Assembly: GCA_902795875.1 (NCBI GenBank) | Contig: CADBND010000013.1 | Coordinates: 1-9,296, forward strand | Origin: an uncultured Erysipelotrichaceae bacterium | Lineage (GTDB): Bacteria; Bacillota_I; Bacilli_A; Erysipelotrichales; Erysipelotrichaceae | Length of the DNA stretch: 9,296 bases | Direction: 5' to 3' | Shown here: positions 1-6,118 of the stretch, in pieces | Numbering within the stretch: the first letter of the stretch is position 1 | How the letters are laid out: every line of letters starts with the position of its first letter | Notes under the pieces: model-generated | The model's database searches: none | Told to the model about the DNA's origin: nothing | What the model saw: the letters and a program-made list of their open reading frames with translations, nothing else | Position numbers and translations under genes: made by a program

Positions 1-510
1 AGAGATCAGCGCATCCGGATCGATCTTCTTGATCTCGGGGACCTCCTCTTCCTTGGCCTGATAATAGAAAAGATTGGTGATCTCCTCATCCTCATAAGGT
101 TTGAACTTGACGTTGCCCATGGCATAACGAAGCCAGTTTCCGTTATTTACCTGATCGAGATCGCCCCAATAGTAAACATCCCCATTGATATCCGTATAAT
201 GATAGGAAATGTCGTGTTTCGCAAAATAATCCGTATATTCCTTCGCCTTCTGGCTGTCGATCGTATAACTCTTGTAGTATTCTCCCTCCACGATCGTCGT
301 CGCACCGGTACCTACGATCTTACAGTCGATGCGCTTCAGCAGTTCATCAGGAATCCCAGCCAGCTCCGCGCCGATACGGCTGGTACAGACACCGATCTTG
401 ATCCCCTTTGCCCTGAGCTTATCCAAAGCCCTCAAAGTAGCCTTCGGGACTCTGTCTATATCATGAGAAAACAGTGTATCATCGATGTCGAATAAAGCAC
501 CCTTGATCAT
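1..510 (-). CDS. Cof-type HAD-superfamily phosphatase, N-terminal part (cut by left window edge)
   Basis: The reading frame is open from an ATG at 510 to base 1 with no stop, giving the first 170 residues. Near the start it has the HAD motif I, DIDDT, with D8 as expected nucleophile and D10 as expected acid/base. A strand then leads to VCTSR (T43/S44), which fits motif II, with a helix between them. A GTGATT segment follows and then a mixed alpha/beta region that fits a C2-type cap. This is the pattern of Cof/IIB sugar-phosphate or nucleotide phosphatases, which are soluble Mg-dependent enzymes of usually about 260-270 residues. The motif III lysine and motif IV aspartates would lie outside the window. 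The substrate cannot be told from sequence. No Shine-Dalgarno site precedes the ATG; an extended -10 box ends six bases upstream, so the mRNA may be leaderless. The gene is head to head with cutC, with a 32-base gap. Confidence 0.88.
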   Translation of the reverse strand, partial: MIKGALFDIDDTLFSHDIDRVPKATLRALDKLRAKGIKIGVCTSRIGAELAGIPDELLKRIDCKIVGTGATTIVEGEYYKSYTIDSQKAKEYTDYFAKHDISYHYTDINGDVYYWGDLDQVNNGNWLRYAMGNVKFKPYEDEEITNLFYYQAKEEEVPEIKKIDPDALIS

Positions 511-516
511 ACTTAA

Positions 517-525
517 ATCTTAACA
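517..525 (-). promoter_or_regulatory. Extended -10 promoter of the left HAD phosphatase gene
   Basis: Read on the minus strand this is TGTTAAGAT: a TG extension, one base, then TAAGAT, which matches TATAAT at four of six positions. Exactly six bases separate it from the ATG at 510, so initiation about seven bases downstream would fall on the A of the start codon. A TTGACC at 550-545 lies 17 bases from an alternative -10, TATGTT (527-522), and would give a leader of only a few bases. Either way there is no room for a ribosome site. Confidence 0.55.
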
Positions 526-530
526 TAATG

Positions 531-536
531 TATAAT
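531..536 (+). promoter_or_regulatory. -10 box of the cutC promoter
   Basis: A perfect TATAAT sits six bases before the ATG at 543. The wider 13-mer TGTATAATGAAAT (529-541) recurs exactly at 6089-6101, before the membrane-protein gene. No good -35 is present at the usual 16-18 base spacing; a TTGATC at 503-508 is 22 bases away. A start site about seven bases after the box would be the A of the cutC ATG. The box lies back to back with the minus-strand promoter of the HAD gene. Confidence 0.7.
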
Positions 537-542
537 GAAATC

Positions 543-1253
543 ATGGTCAACAACGTAACGATCGAGATCTGCATCGGCAATCCCGACGACGCTCTAACAG
601 CATCCAGATATCCCATCGATCGCATCGAACTCAATTCGGCACTCGAACTGGGCGGGCTTTCCGCTTCCTTGAACACGCTGCGATACGTGAAGGAACACAG
701 TGACAAGAAGATCTGCTGCATGGTCCGACCCAGAGGCGGCGATTTCCTCTACAATGACAGCGAATTCTCGATCATGCTGAAAGACGCCGAAAACTTCCTC
801 GAAAACAAGGCGGATGGCATCGTATTCGGCTTTCTCGATAAAGACAACAAGGTCGACATCGACCGGACGAAAACGATGTGCGATCTGATCCGATCCTATG
901 GGAAGGAAGCCGTATTCCACAAGGCCTTTGACGAGATCGAAGACCTCGACGAAGCATGTCAACAGTTGATACATTGCGGCGTAAACAGGATCCTCACCAG
1001 CGGCAGAGCCGTCTATCCCGATATCCTGAAAGGATGTCAGACGATCCGGAAACTGAATGAGTGCTACGGGGAGTCCCTGCAGTTTCTGCCCGGAGGCGGC
1101 GTGCGGATCGAAAACATTCAGGACGTCATCAAGACCGCCAACACCGGACAGGTCCACATGACCGCAAAAAAGACTTATCCAGGCGGCTACATCGGTCTCG
1201 ATGAGGAACAGCTGATAAAGATGCTCAAGGAGATCGCTTCTCTTCGTATCTAA
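543..1253 (+). CDS. cutC: Copper homeostasis protein CutC
   Basis: This is a 236-residue TIM-barrel protein of the CutC family (usually 240-250 residues, cytoplasmic). Numbering from the ATG at 543, family motifs in order are EIC (8-10), DRIELNSALELGGLSAS (26-42), VRPRGGDFLYND (61-72), GIVFGFLDKDNKVD (92-105), FHKAFD (125-130, usually FHRAFD), RILTSG (149-154), GGGVRIEN (184-191) and VHMTAK (204-209). CutC was first linked to copper tolerance in E. coli, but that role and any enzymatic activity are still unsettled. A longer frame opens at ATG 528, but its first codons overlap the TATAAT at 531-536, so 543 is the better start and matches where homologues begin. There is no Shine-Dalgarno site, so translation is probably leaderless. 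The next gene starts two bases after the stop, suggesting one transcript. Confidence 0.93.
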   Translation: MVNNVTIEICIGNPDDALTASRYPIDRIELNSALELGGLSASLNTLRYVKEHSDKKICCMVRPRGGDFLYNDSEFSIMLKDAENFLENKADGIVFGFLDKDNKVDIDRTKTMCDLIRSYGKEAVFHKAFDEIEDLDEACQQLIHCGVNRILTSGRAVYPDILKGCQTIRKLNECYGESLQFLPGGGVRIENIQDVIKTANTGQVHMTAKKTYPGGYIGLDEEQLIKMLKEIASLRI

Positions 1254-1255
1254 AA

Positions 1256-1750
1256 ATGCCGAAAAAGAAAAGATCCCTGTTCAACAGAAAAAACGCAAAG
1301 TATATCACATATGTGACCACTTTTCTTATTATCGGATTTGCGCTTTACGCACTGATCAGAAAGCCGGAATACACGGTATCCCCGGCAGCCTATACGAAGA
1401 AATACAATGCCGTATATCAGTATATCCACGACGGCGATACGGCAGTCTTCACGATCGAAGACGGAAAGGAAGTGATTTGCCGCTTTCTGGCAGTCGACAC
1501 CCCTGAGATCGGCGAAGAAGGCGACGAAGAAGCGAAGCACTTCACCGACCATAGGCTCGAAAAAGCCGCAAGGATCATCCTTGAGATCGACCCCAATGCG
1601 GAAGAATATGACAAGTTTGACCGTCTTTTGGCCTGGGTCTGGGTGGACGGAACGCTCCTTCAGAAAGAACTCATCGAAAACGATCTGGCACAGATCCGCT
1701 ACATATATAATGAATATCTCTATCTCGATTATCTGAATTCCTTGAAATAA
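1256..1750 (+). CDS. Membrane-anchored thermonuclease-like protein (staphylococcal nuclease fold)
   Basis: The protein has 164 residues. A basic N-terminus (MPKKKRS) precedes one hydrophobic helix at about 16-34, which should act as an uncleaved anchor with the rest outside the membrane; there is no lipobox cysteine. The remainder matches the SNase domain (PF00565). The S. aureus nuclease active-site residues map as D21 to D61 (in DGDT), R35 to R76, D40/T41 to D81/T82 and E43 to E84 (in VDTPE), and R87 to R123 (in the segment DKFDR). All are kept, so a Ca-dependent DNA/RNA-cleaving enzyme at the cell surface is likely. It is short, ending soon after the last domain strand. Its ATG lies two bases after the cutC stop and has no ribosome site close by (an AAGGAG at 1227-1232 is too far), so translation probably depends on coupling to cutC. 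Confidence 0.82.
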   Translation: MPKKKRSLFNRKNAKYITYVTTFLIIGFALYALIRKPEYTVSPAAYTKKYNAVYQYIHDGDTAVFTIEDGKEVICRFLAVDTPEIGEEGDEEAKHFTDHRLEKAARIILEIDPNAEEYDKFDRLLAWVWVDGTLLQKELIENDLAQIRYIYNEYLYLDYLNSLK

Positions 1751-1790
1751 TTGTGACCTGACCGATCAAGAATGCCAGTAGATAGGCGAA

Positions 1791-1796
1791 AGGAGG
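1791..1796 (+). promoter_or_regulatory. Ribosome binding site that fixes the sigma factor start
   Basis: A perfect AGGAGG directly abuts an ATG at 1797 and lies six bases before a second in-frame ATG at 1803. Only the second has usable spacing, so 1803 is the likely start. Confidence 0.85.
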
Positions 1797-1802
1797 ATGA
1801 AC

Positions 1803-2363
1803 ATGGAAGACGAAAAGATCGTACAGCTCTATCTGGAACGCAATGAACAGGCAATAACGGAAACCAGAAACAAGTATGACCGCTATTGTTTTTCAATTTC
1901 CCGGGCTATCCTGAATAACCAGCAGGACTGTGAAGAAGCCGTATCCGATACCTATCTTTCCACCTGGAACGCCATCCCTCCCCATCATCCCGTAAATCTT
2001 GCGACCTTTATAGGCAAGATCTGCCGGCGTCTGTCTTTAAACAAGTGGCGGATGCTGAGTGCAGAAAAAAGAGGCGGTGGGGAAGTCACGCTGTCCCTCG
2101 ACGAACTGGAAGGCTGCATCGGCGACGACAAGTCCTTTTCGGAATCTTTAAAAGAAAAACAGCTTGCCGAAACGATCGATGAATTCCTTTCCACCCTCAA
2201 GGAAAACGAAAGGAAAGTCTTCGTTTGCCGCTACTGGTACTTTGACTCGATCATCGACATCGCCAAACGCTTCAGGTATACCCAATCCAAAACCAAGATG
2301 ATGCTGAAAAGGACCAGAGACAGATTGAAAGAATATCTCATCAAGGAAGGAGTATTGTCATGA
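1803..2363 (+). CDS. ECF-type RNA polymerase sigma factor (sigma-70 family)
   Basis: This is a 186-residue cytoplasmic protein with the two-domain layout of ECF sigma factors. Region 2 spans about 8-85 and includes the acidic helix DCEEAVSDTYLSTWNAIPP (42-60), which matches the core-binding and -10-recognition part, followed by a basic helix ending KWRML. A variable linker runs from about 88 to 120. Region 4 spans about 121-180, with ENERKVFVCRYWYFDSIIDIAKRF and a helix-turn-helix ending in KMMLKRTRDRLKEYL that should read the -35. There is no region 1.1 or region 3, as expected for ECF members. Start 1803 is chosen over 1797 because AGGAGG abuts the earlier ATG. The stop overlaps the next gene's start as ATGA, and that gene encodes a DUF4349 membrane protein with a short cytoplasmic N-terminus, so this pair is probably a sigma/anti-sigma switch. 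ECF genes often control themselves; a weak candidate promoter lies at 1751-1785. Confidence 0.87.
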   Translation: MEDEKIVQLYLERNEQAITETRNKYDRYCFSISRAILNNQQDCEEAVSDTYLSTWNAIPPHHPVNLATFIGKICRRLSLNKWRMLSAEKRGGGEVTLSLDELEGCIGDDKSFSESLKEKQLAETIDEFLSTLKENERKVFVCRYWYFDSIIDIAKRFRYTQSKTKMMLKRTRDRLKEYLIKEGVLS

Positions 2364-3403
2364 ACAAAGAAAAACTGATCGACGCCATCGGCATGATCGA
2401 TGACGAATATATCGAAGAAGCTCACAGCAACATTAAGAAGAAAAGATCTTTCTCGCTCAGCTGGAGTCTGGCAGGCAAAGTATTGACTGCCGCCTGCGCC
2501 ATCCTGCTGGCAATAAACATCATCCCCGCCCTCTTCCACCCCTACAAGGAAGCAAACGGAGGCGGATCCTACTATGCCAGTGAATACAAAGCCGATTCGG
2601 CAGATTATGATTATGATGGCTATGCTTCCTATGCCCCTTCCTATCCCATGGAAGAAGCGGAAGCAATGATCGAAGACGCCGGATCCTCTCAACAAAGTGC
2701 GATATCGGATAACGGCAACATCCGTCAAAACAAGAAACTGATCCTCACCGCAAACATGTCCCTGGAGACGCAGGACCTCGACGCCCTGTTAGAAAACCTC
2801 CTTCCGGCAGTAGAAAGATACGGCGGTTACGTACAGTCTTCCTCCATCGGAAGCCGCAACGGAAACAGCCGCTACTACAACGCTACGATCCGCATCCCGG
2901 CAGGCCGGTACAACGATTTCCTTGGTGAAGTCAAGTCTTCCGGAAATGCCACCTTCTATTCTGAAGAAACAAAGGATATCACCGATACCTACACCGATAT
3001 CGAAGCCCGCCTGAATTCTCTCAAGGCACAGGAAGCCAAGGTACTGGAATTCTACGACAAAGCGGAAACGATCGAAGATCTGATGAGTGTCGAATCACGT
3101 CTCTCCGACATCCGCTATGAGATCGAATATCTGGAAGCCCAGATCAAGAACTATGATCTGCTGGTATCCTATTCGACACTCAATCTGACGGTCAATGAAA
3201 CGACAGTCTACACGCCGGTCTCACAGAACTTCTTTGCCCGGCTCGGACGCTCCTTCGTCAACGGATTCAAGAATTTCGTATCCGACATCGGCGATTTCGT
3301 CATCGATATCGTATACAACATCTGGACCATCCTCTTCCTCATCCTGATCGGATTCATCGTTTACCGAATCTACAGATGGTTCAGAAACAGAAAGAAAGCC
3401 TAA
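2360..3403 (+). CDS. DUF4349 membrane protein, probable anti-sigma factor of the preceding ECF sigma
   Basis: The protein has 347 residues. Residues 1-33 are cytoplasmic and helical (LIDAIGMIDDEYIEEA at 6-21), like the short sigma-binding segments of membrane proteins encoded after ECF genes in Bacillota. A hydrophobic helix at about 38-58 crosses the membrane. A low-complexity Tyr/Asp/Ser stretch follows at about 70-96. The DUF4349 domain (PF14257) runs from about 122 to 335: it has an alpha/beta part (VERYGGYVQSSSIG, YYNATIRIPAGRYNDFL), then TDIEARLNSLKAQEAKV and ESRLSDIRYEIEYLEAQI, which should form a coiled-coil hairpin at about 212-263. A second membrane helix lies at about 315-337, with a basic RNRKKA tail. 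An AAGGAG at 2347-2352 gives seven-base spacing, and the start overlaps the sigma stop by four bases. The external domain presumably senses an envelope signal and releases the sigma factor. DUF4349 is clear; the anti-sigma role is inferred from context. Confidence 0.87.
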   Translation: MNKEKLIDAIGMIDDEYIEEAHSNIKKKRSFSLSWSLAGKVLTAACAILLAINIIPALFHPYKEANGGGSYYASEYKADSADYDYDGYASYAPSYPMEEAEAMIEDAGSSQQSAISDNGNIRQNKKLILTANMSLETQDLDALLENLLPAVERYGGYVQSSSIGSRNGNSRYYNATIRIPAGRYNDFLGEVKSSGNATFYSEETKDITDTYTDIEARLNSLKAQEAKVLEFYDKAETIEDLMSVESRLSDIRYEIEYLEAQIKNYDLLVSYSTLNLTVNETTVYTPVSQNFFARLGRSFVNGFKNFVSDIGDFVIDIVYNIWTILFLILIGFIVYRIYRWFRNRKKA

Positions 3404-3404
3404 C

Positions 3405-3437
3405 AAAAAAAGAGTCGTTTCCCAAGGAAACGGCTCT
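3405..3437 (+). terminator. Two-way terminator between the DUF4349 gene and the convergent ybaK-like gene
   Basis: The 12-base arms at 3411-3422 and 3426-3437 pair around a three-base loop with one G-T wobble. Seven A residues at 3405-3411 become a T7 run on the minus strand, which makes a strong terminator for the gene ending at 3439. On the plus strand the stem is followed only by TTTCATTCTT, so stopping of the DUF4349 transcript may be weaker. Confidence 0.85.
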
Positions 3438-3438
3438 T

Positions 3439-3978
3439 TCATTCTTCCTTCGCAATACCCTCCACGATCACACAATTTTTCATATTCAGGAACAGTTTCG
3501 GATCAAAAAGCAGTTTTGAACAGGCCAGTCCTCCGCCCACGATCACCTGTTCCCGATCCAGGACTTCCTTCTCCAGAAGGATCACAAAATCTTCCGGAAG
3601 ACCGATCGGTGTGATCGAACCGTATTCCATCCCGCTTACTTTCGTGACATATTCCAGATCGGCGAAACTCACCTTCTTGACATCCAGCGGACCTCTGACC
3701 TTGCTGTTCATATTCGCCCGTCTTCCATAAGGAAGGACAAGACCGGCATATCTCACTGCTTCGCCTCTTCTTCCTTCGACCACCAGGCAGTTCAGTTCCA
3801 TCTCATAGGGAATATCATACTCCTTGCTCAAAGCTTCCCCATCCGCAAAAGCCGGATCGATCTTCGCCACCCTGATCGCCTTAGACAGACCTTGAGAAAC
3901 GATATAGTCATAGACGCTTTGTGGAAGCAATTCCTTATTCTCTTCTATATCTTTAAATTCCAGTTTCACACCATTCAC
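3439..3978 (-). CDS. YbaK/EbsC-family protein (aminoacyl-tRNA deacylase-like)
   Basis: This is a 179-residue soluble protein with the YbaK / prolyl-tRNA-synthetase-associated fold (PF04073). Visible family segments are NCLVVEG (63-69) for the central strand, VKKVSFADLEYVTKVSGMEYGSITPIGLP (100-128) with the conserved glycine-rich GxxxPxG turn, and VIVGGGLACSKLLFDP (145-160) as the last core strand and helix. Family members remove wrongly attached amino acids from tRNA in trans. The lysine that E. coli YbaK carries in its YKTLLV strand appears to be N63 here, so the substrate may differ from Cys-tRNA(Pro), or the protein may not be an active deacylase. The start is GTG at 3978, overlapping the upstream stop as GTGA. 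The nearby ATG at 3974 is out of frame. No clear ribosome site is seen, so translational coupling is likely. A strong terminator follows the stop. Confidence 0.83.
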   Translation of the reverse strand: MNGVKLEFKDIEENKELLPQSVYDYIVSQGLSKAIRVAKIDPAFADGEALSKEYDIPYEMELNCLVVEGRRGEAVRYAGLVLPYGRRANMNSKVRGPLDVKKVSFADLEYVTKVSGMEYGSITPIGLPEDFVILLEKEVLDREQVIVGGGLACSKLLFDPKLFLNMKNCVIVEGIAKEE

Positions 3979-4868
3979 TTTCGCACAAGAAAAGTATCGA
4001 TCTTTTCCCCGTCACCAATATACATGCGATACCCATCGATCGCCATGATCAGCTGATCCTCCTCTTCCTCCACGTTGACGGCCACCGCATACCAGGAAGA
4101 ATCAAGATCTTCATAGCATTCATGAATGATCTGCTTAATCATGAACGTGCGCGATCCTTCTTCATCCTCAGTGATGAGCCGGATCGTATCGTCATATTCG
4201 ACATACAGCTTCGTCTTGTCATCCGTCCAGCATCCCAGAAGCAGTTCCCGGATCTCCTCATCATTATTTTCGATATCTTTTCCCGTATAGATCCTATCTT
4301 CATTCCATGTTTCCAGATAGGTCTCTTTATAGACCGCATCTATAGAGCCTCCCGCCAAAAGGGAAACAAAACCGTTCACGACCGCATATCCCCCTTCAGG
4401 AAATTCCCGGTCATAATCGATCCTTACCGAACGCAGATATCCCGTATCCGGATCATTAAAATATAGATAAAGATGCGTAGACGGGGCATCCAGTACTTGA
4501 TACTCACTCTCTGACAGTTCATCCCAGACCGACAGATTGTATTCTCTGACATAGGCATCGAGCTGTTCCAATAAGGAAGGATCGGCCTCATAAACTAAGA
4601 CCCGCACCGCCTGGCCGGGATCGGAAGAATCGTAATTAGAAAGGGAAAGAGTCCCGTCATCTTCCTTTTTCAGTTCGACTCTGTGATCGGAGCCCTCCAT
4701 ACCGCCGCCATGAAAATACAGCACGCCTTGCAGATCTTCATATTTCGGTTTCTTTTTCTTCAAAGACTCGACAGTGATCTCCTCATTCTTCTTATTAAAA
4801 AGACTTGTGAACATCCATCCACCTCCGATCAAAAGAATTGCCGCCAATATAACAAATCGTTTTTTCAT
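3975..4868 (-). CDS. Membrane-anchored extracellular protein of unknown function
   Basis: I do not recognise this 297-residue protein. Residues 1-24 are MKKR plus a hydrophobic stretch (FVILAAILLIGGGWMFTSLF), a signal anchor without a lipobox cysteine. A charged Lys-rich linker follows (26-42). Two parts can be guessed outside the membrane. The first, about 45-180, starts GVLYFHGGGMEGSDHRVELK and includes VRVLVYEADPSLLEQLDAYVREYNLSVWDEL. The second, about 205-297, is rich in alternating beta strands (LLGCWTDDKTKLYVEYDDTIRLI ... YRMYIGDGEKIDTFLVRK) and could be a small barrel. Apart from the N-terminal segment the protein is strongly acidic. It overlaps the following YbaK-like gene by four bases. 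Its ATG lies only 39 bases after the nagA stop and directly after the U-tract of the nagA terminator. There is no Shine-Dalgarno site and no TATAAT six bases upstream, so how it is expressed is unclear. Confidence 0.75.
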   Translation of the reverse strand: MKKRFVILAAILLIGGGWMFTSLFNKKNEEITVESLKKKKPKYEDLQGVLYFHGGGMEGSDHRVELKKEDDGTLSLSNYDSSDPGQAVRVLVYEADPSLLEQLDAYVREYNLSVWDELSESEYQVLDAPSTHLYLYFNDPDTGYLRSVRIDYDREFPEGGYAVVNGFVSLLAGGSIDAVYKETYLETWNEDRIYTGKDIENNDEEIRELLLGCWTDDKTKLYVEYDDTIRLITEDEEGSRTFMIKQIIHECYEDLDSSWYAVAVNVEEEEDQLIMAIDGYRMYIGDGEKIDTFLVRK

Positions 4869-4874
4869 AGTTTT

Positions 4875-4899
4875 AAAAAGACCGTGCGAAGCACAGTCT
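4875..4899 (-). terminator. Rho-independent terminator after nagA
   Basis: On the minus strand the arms AGACTGTGC and GCACGGTCT (plus 4891-4899 and 4879-4887) pair around a three-base loop with one G-T wobble, followed by TTTTT (4879-4875). It begins eight bases after the nagA stop. The U-tract ends six bases before the ATG of the next minus-strand gene, so any transcript of that gene from upstream must read through it. Confidence 0.85.
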
Positions 4900-4906
4900 C
4901 ATAAGC

Positions 4907-6046
4907 TTACAGCTGAGCTTTTCCCAGACAATAGGTCTGCTTCACGGAATAATCGTCATTCAGTACGACGATATCCGCATCAAAACCGGCCTTGATCCTG
5001 CCCTTATGATCAGCCATGTTCAGATAACGCATCGGATTGACACTGCAGGCATCCAGAGCGATCTCGAAAGGAACCAGAGCCTTTTCGACCAGGATCTTTA
5101 GCCCCTCATTGACCTTCAATGTCGAACCCGCAAGCTGCTTCTTGCCGGTGGTGATATGAGCAGAACCATCCGGATAGATCTCGACATCCTGTCCGCCGAA
5201 ATCGAACACCGAACCCACCGGATAACCTTTACACATGAGCGAATCAGTGATCATCACGCCATAGCCCTGTTTCTCTCTGAAGAAGATATTCAAAGCCGCC
5301 AGTGTGGAATGATTGCCATCGCATATGCATTCCGCATATGTATCGTGGCTTCTGAAAGCTGCACCGACCGCACCGTTTGCCCTGTGCCCCAGCGGCGTCA
5401 TGCCGTTATAGGTATGGGTGAAACCCTTGGCACCGTTGGCTAAAGCCATAATGGCCGTCTCATAGCTCGTATCGGTATGTCCGATCGAAACGCAGACACC
5501 CGTATTCGCACAATATCTGGTCAGTTCGAAACCCTCGTCATGTTCCGGAGCCAGAGTGATGATCCTGATCAGACCGCCGCAAGCCTCCTGATACTCCTTG
5601 AATTCCGAGACCGTACCCTTTACGATGTATTCTTCCGGCTGTGCGCCTTTGTATTTGACATCCAGATAAGGTCCCTCGAAGTGGATACCTAATATTTCAG
5701 CACCCTCAGGATCTTCTTTTTTCACCTCAGCGATTTCCGCTACTGCCTTCTTCAGAGTATCATGACCCTGCGTCAAAGTCGTCGGACAGATCCCGCAGAC
5801 ACCTTCCTTAGGCAGATCCTTCAGCCAGGCCTTCAGTCCGTCTTTTCCACCTGCCGTGGCATCATATCCGTGATAACCGTGGGTATGGACATCATAGAAA
5901 CCCGGAACGATCCTGAGATCGCCGTAATCAACATCAACATCCTTCTGGTCATAGTCATAAACAGCCTTGATCTTTCCATCCTCGATCTCTATCTGCGCCG
6001 GAATGAGCGCCGAAGCAATATAAACTCTTTTACTTTGGATTATCAT
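4907..6046 (-). CDS. nagA: N-acetylglucosamine-6-phosphate deacetylase NagA
   Basis: This is a 379-residue cytoplasmic enzyme of the amidohydrolase superfamily. It removes acetate from N-acetylglucosamine-6-phosphate to give glucosamine-6-phosphate, used in recycling of cell-wall sugars and in chitin or mucin sugar breakdown. The motifs are complete: PGFYDVHTHG (48-57) with metal ligands H54 and H56, IHFEGPYL (121-128) with ligand E124, VSIGHTDTSYE (186-196) with H190, GFTHTYNGM (208-216) with H211, ICDGNHS (241-247) with H246, and MITDSL (265-270) with catalytic D268. The HxH pair is of the Bacillus type, so two metals may bind, unlike the E. coli enzyme. The C-terminus carries the usual amidohydrolase tail (GRIKAGFDADIVVLN). 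AAGGGAG at 6060-6054 gives a seven-base spacing to the ATG. nagB and transport genes are not beside it. It is divergent from an unknown membrane protein and ends at a terminator. Confidence 0.95.
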   Translation of the reverse strand: MIIQSKRVYIASALIPAQIEIEDGKIKAVYDYDQKDVDVDYGDLRIVPGFYDVHTHGYHGYDATAGGKDGLKAWLKDLPKEGVCGICPTTLTQGHDTLKKAVAEIAEVKKEDPEGAEILGIHFEGPYLDVKYKGAQPEEYIVKGTVSEFKEYQEACGGLIRIITLAPEHDEGFELTRYCANTGVCVSIGHTDTSYETAIMALANGAKGFTHTYNGMTPLGHRANGAVGAAFRSHDTYAECICDGNHSTLAALNIFFREKQGYGVMITDSLMCKGYPVGSVFDFGGQDVEIYPDGSAHITTGKKQLAGSTLKVNEGLKILVEKALVPFEIALDACSVNPMRYLNMADHKGRIKAGFDADIVVLNDDYSVKQTYCLGKAQL

Positions 6047-6053
6047 ATCGTAT

Positions 6054-6077
6054 CTCCCTTACATATCCATGATAGCA
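6054..6077 (-). promoter_or_regulatory. nagA promoter and ribosome binding site
   Basis: On the minus strand, TGCTATCAT (6077-6069) is an extended -10 with five of six matches to TATAAT in the hexamer. It is followed about 9 bases later by the AAGGGAG ribosome site (6060-6054). The predicted leader is about 16 bases. No cre-like or NagR-like operator palindrome is obvious. Confidence 0.6.
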
Positions 6078-6090
6078 CAACGAAAACGTG

Positions 6091-6109
6091 TATAATGAAA
6101 TAGAAGAGG
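6091..6109 (+). promoter_or_regulatory. -10 box and ribosome site of the 6119 membrane-protein gene
   Basis: A perfect TATAAT at 6091-6096 lies in the 13-mer TGTATAATGAAAT that also precedes cutC. Here a GAAGAGG ribosome site (6103-6109) follows, nine bases before the ATG, so this gene has a short but normal leader. The divergent nagA -10 lies 14 bases away, so the two promoters overlap. Confidence 0.65.
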
Positions 6110-6118
6110 TAAGCAACA

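Noticed and set aside
528..542. Upstream ATG of cutC at 528
   Set aside because: The TATAAT at 531-536 would lie inside the coding region, and family members begin close to the position of ATG 543.
511..542. A palindromic operator in the HAD/cutC gap (near-symmetry of CATTATACATTATG)
   Set aside because: The symmetry is imperfect and is explained by two A/T-rich -10 boxes facing away from each other.
594..1157. A 187-codon minus-strand frame inside cutC
   Set aside because: cutC on the plus strand shows all its family motifs. The antisense frame has no domain and no start signals.
1797..1802. Upstream ATG of the sigma factor gene at 1797
   Set aside because: It directly touches the AGGAGG site, leaving no spacing. 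The ATG at 1803 has the proper six-base spacing.
2231..2728. A 165-codon minus-strand frame across the sigma/DUF4349 junction
   Set aside because: It is antisense to two well-supported overlapping genes and resembles no known family.
4900..4930. Possible promoter for the unknown 4868 gene (TTGTCT, 16 bases, TAAGCT on the minus strand)
   Set aside because: The -10 matches only three of six consensus positions and the transcript would start ahead of the terminator hairpin; too weak to list as a feature.
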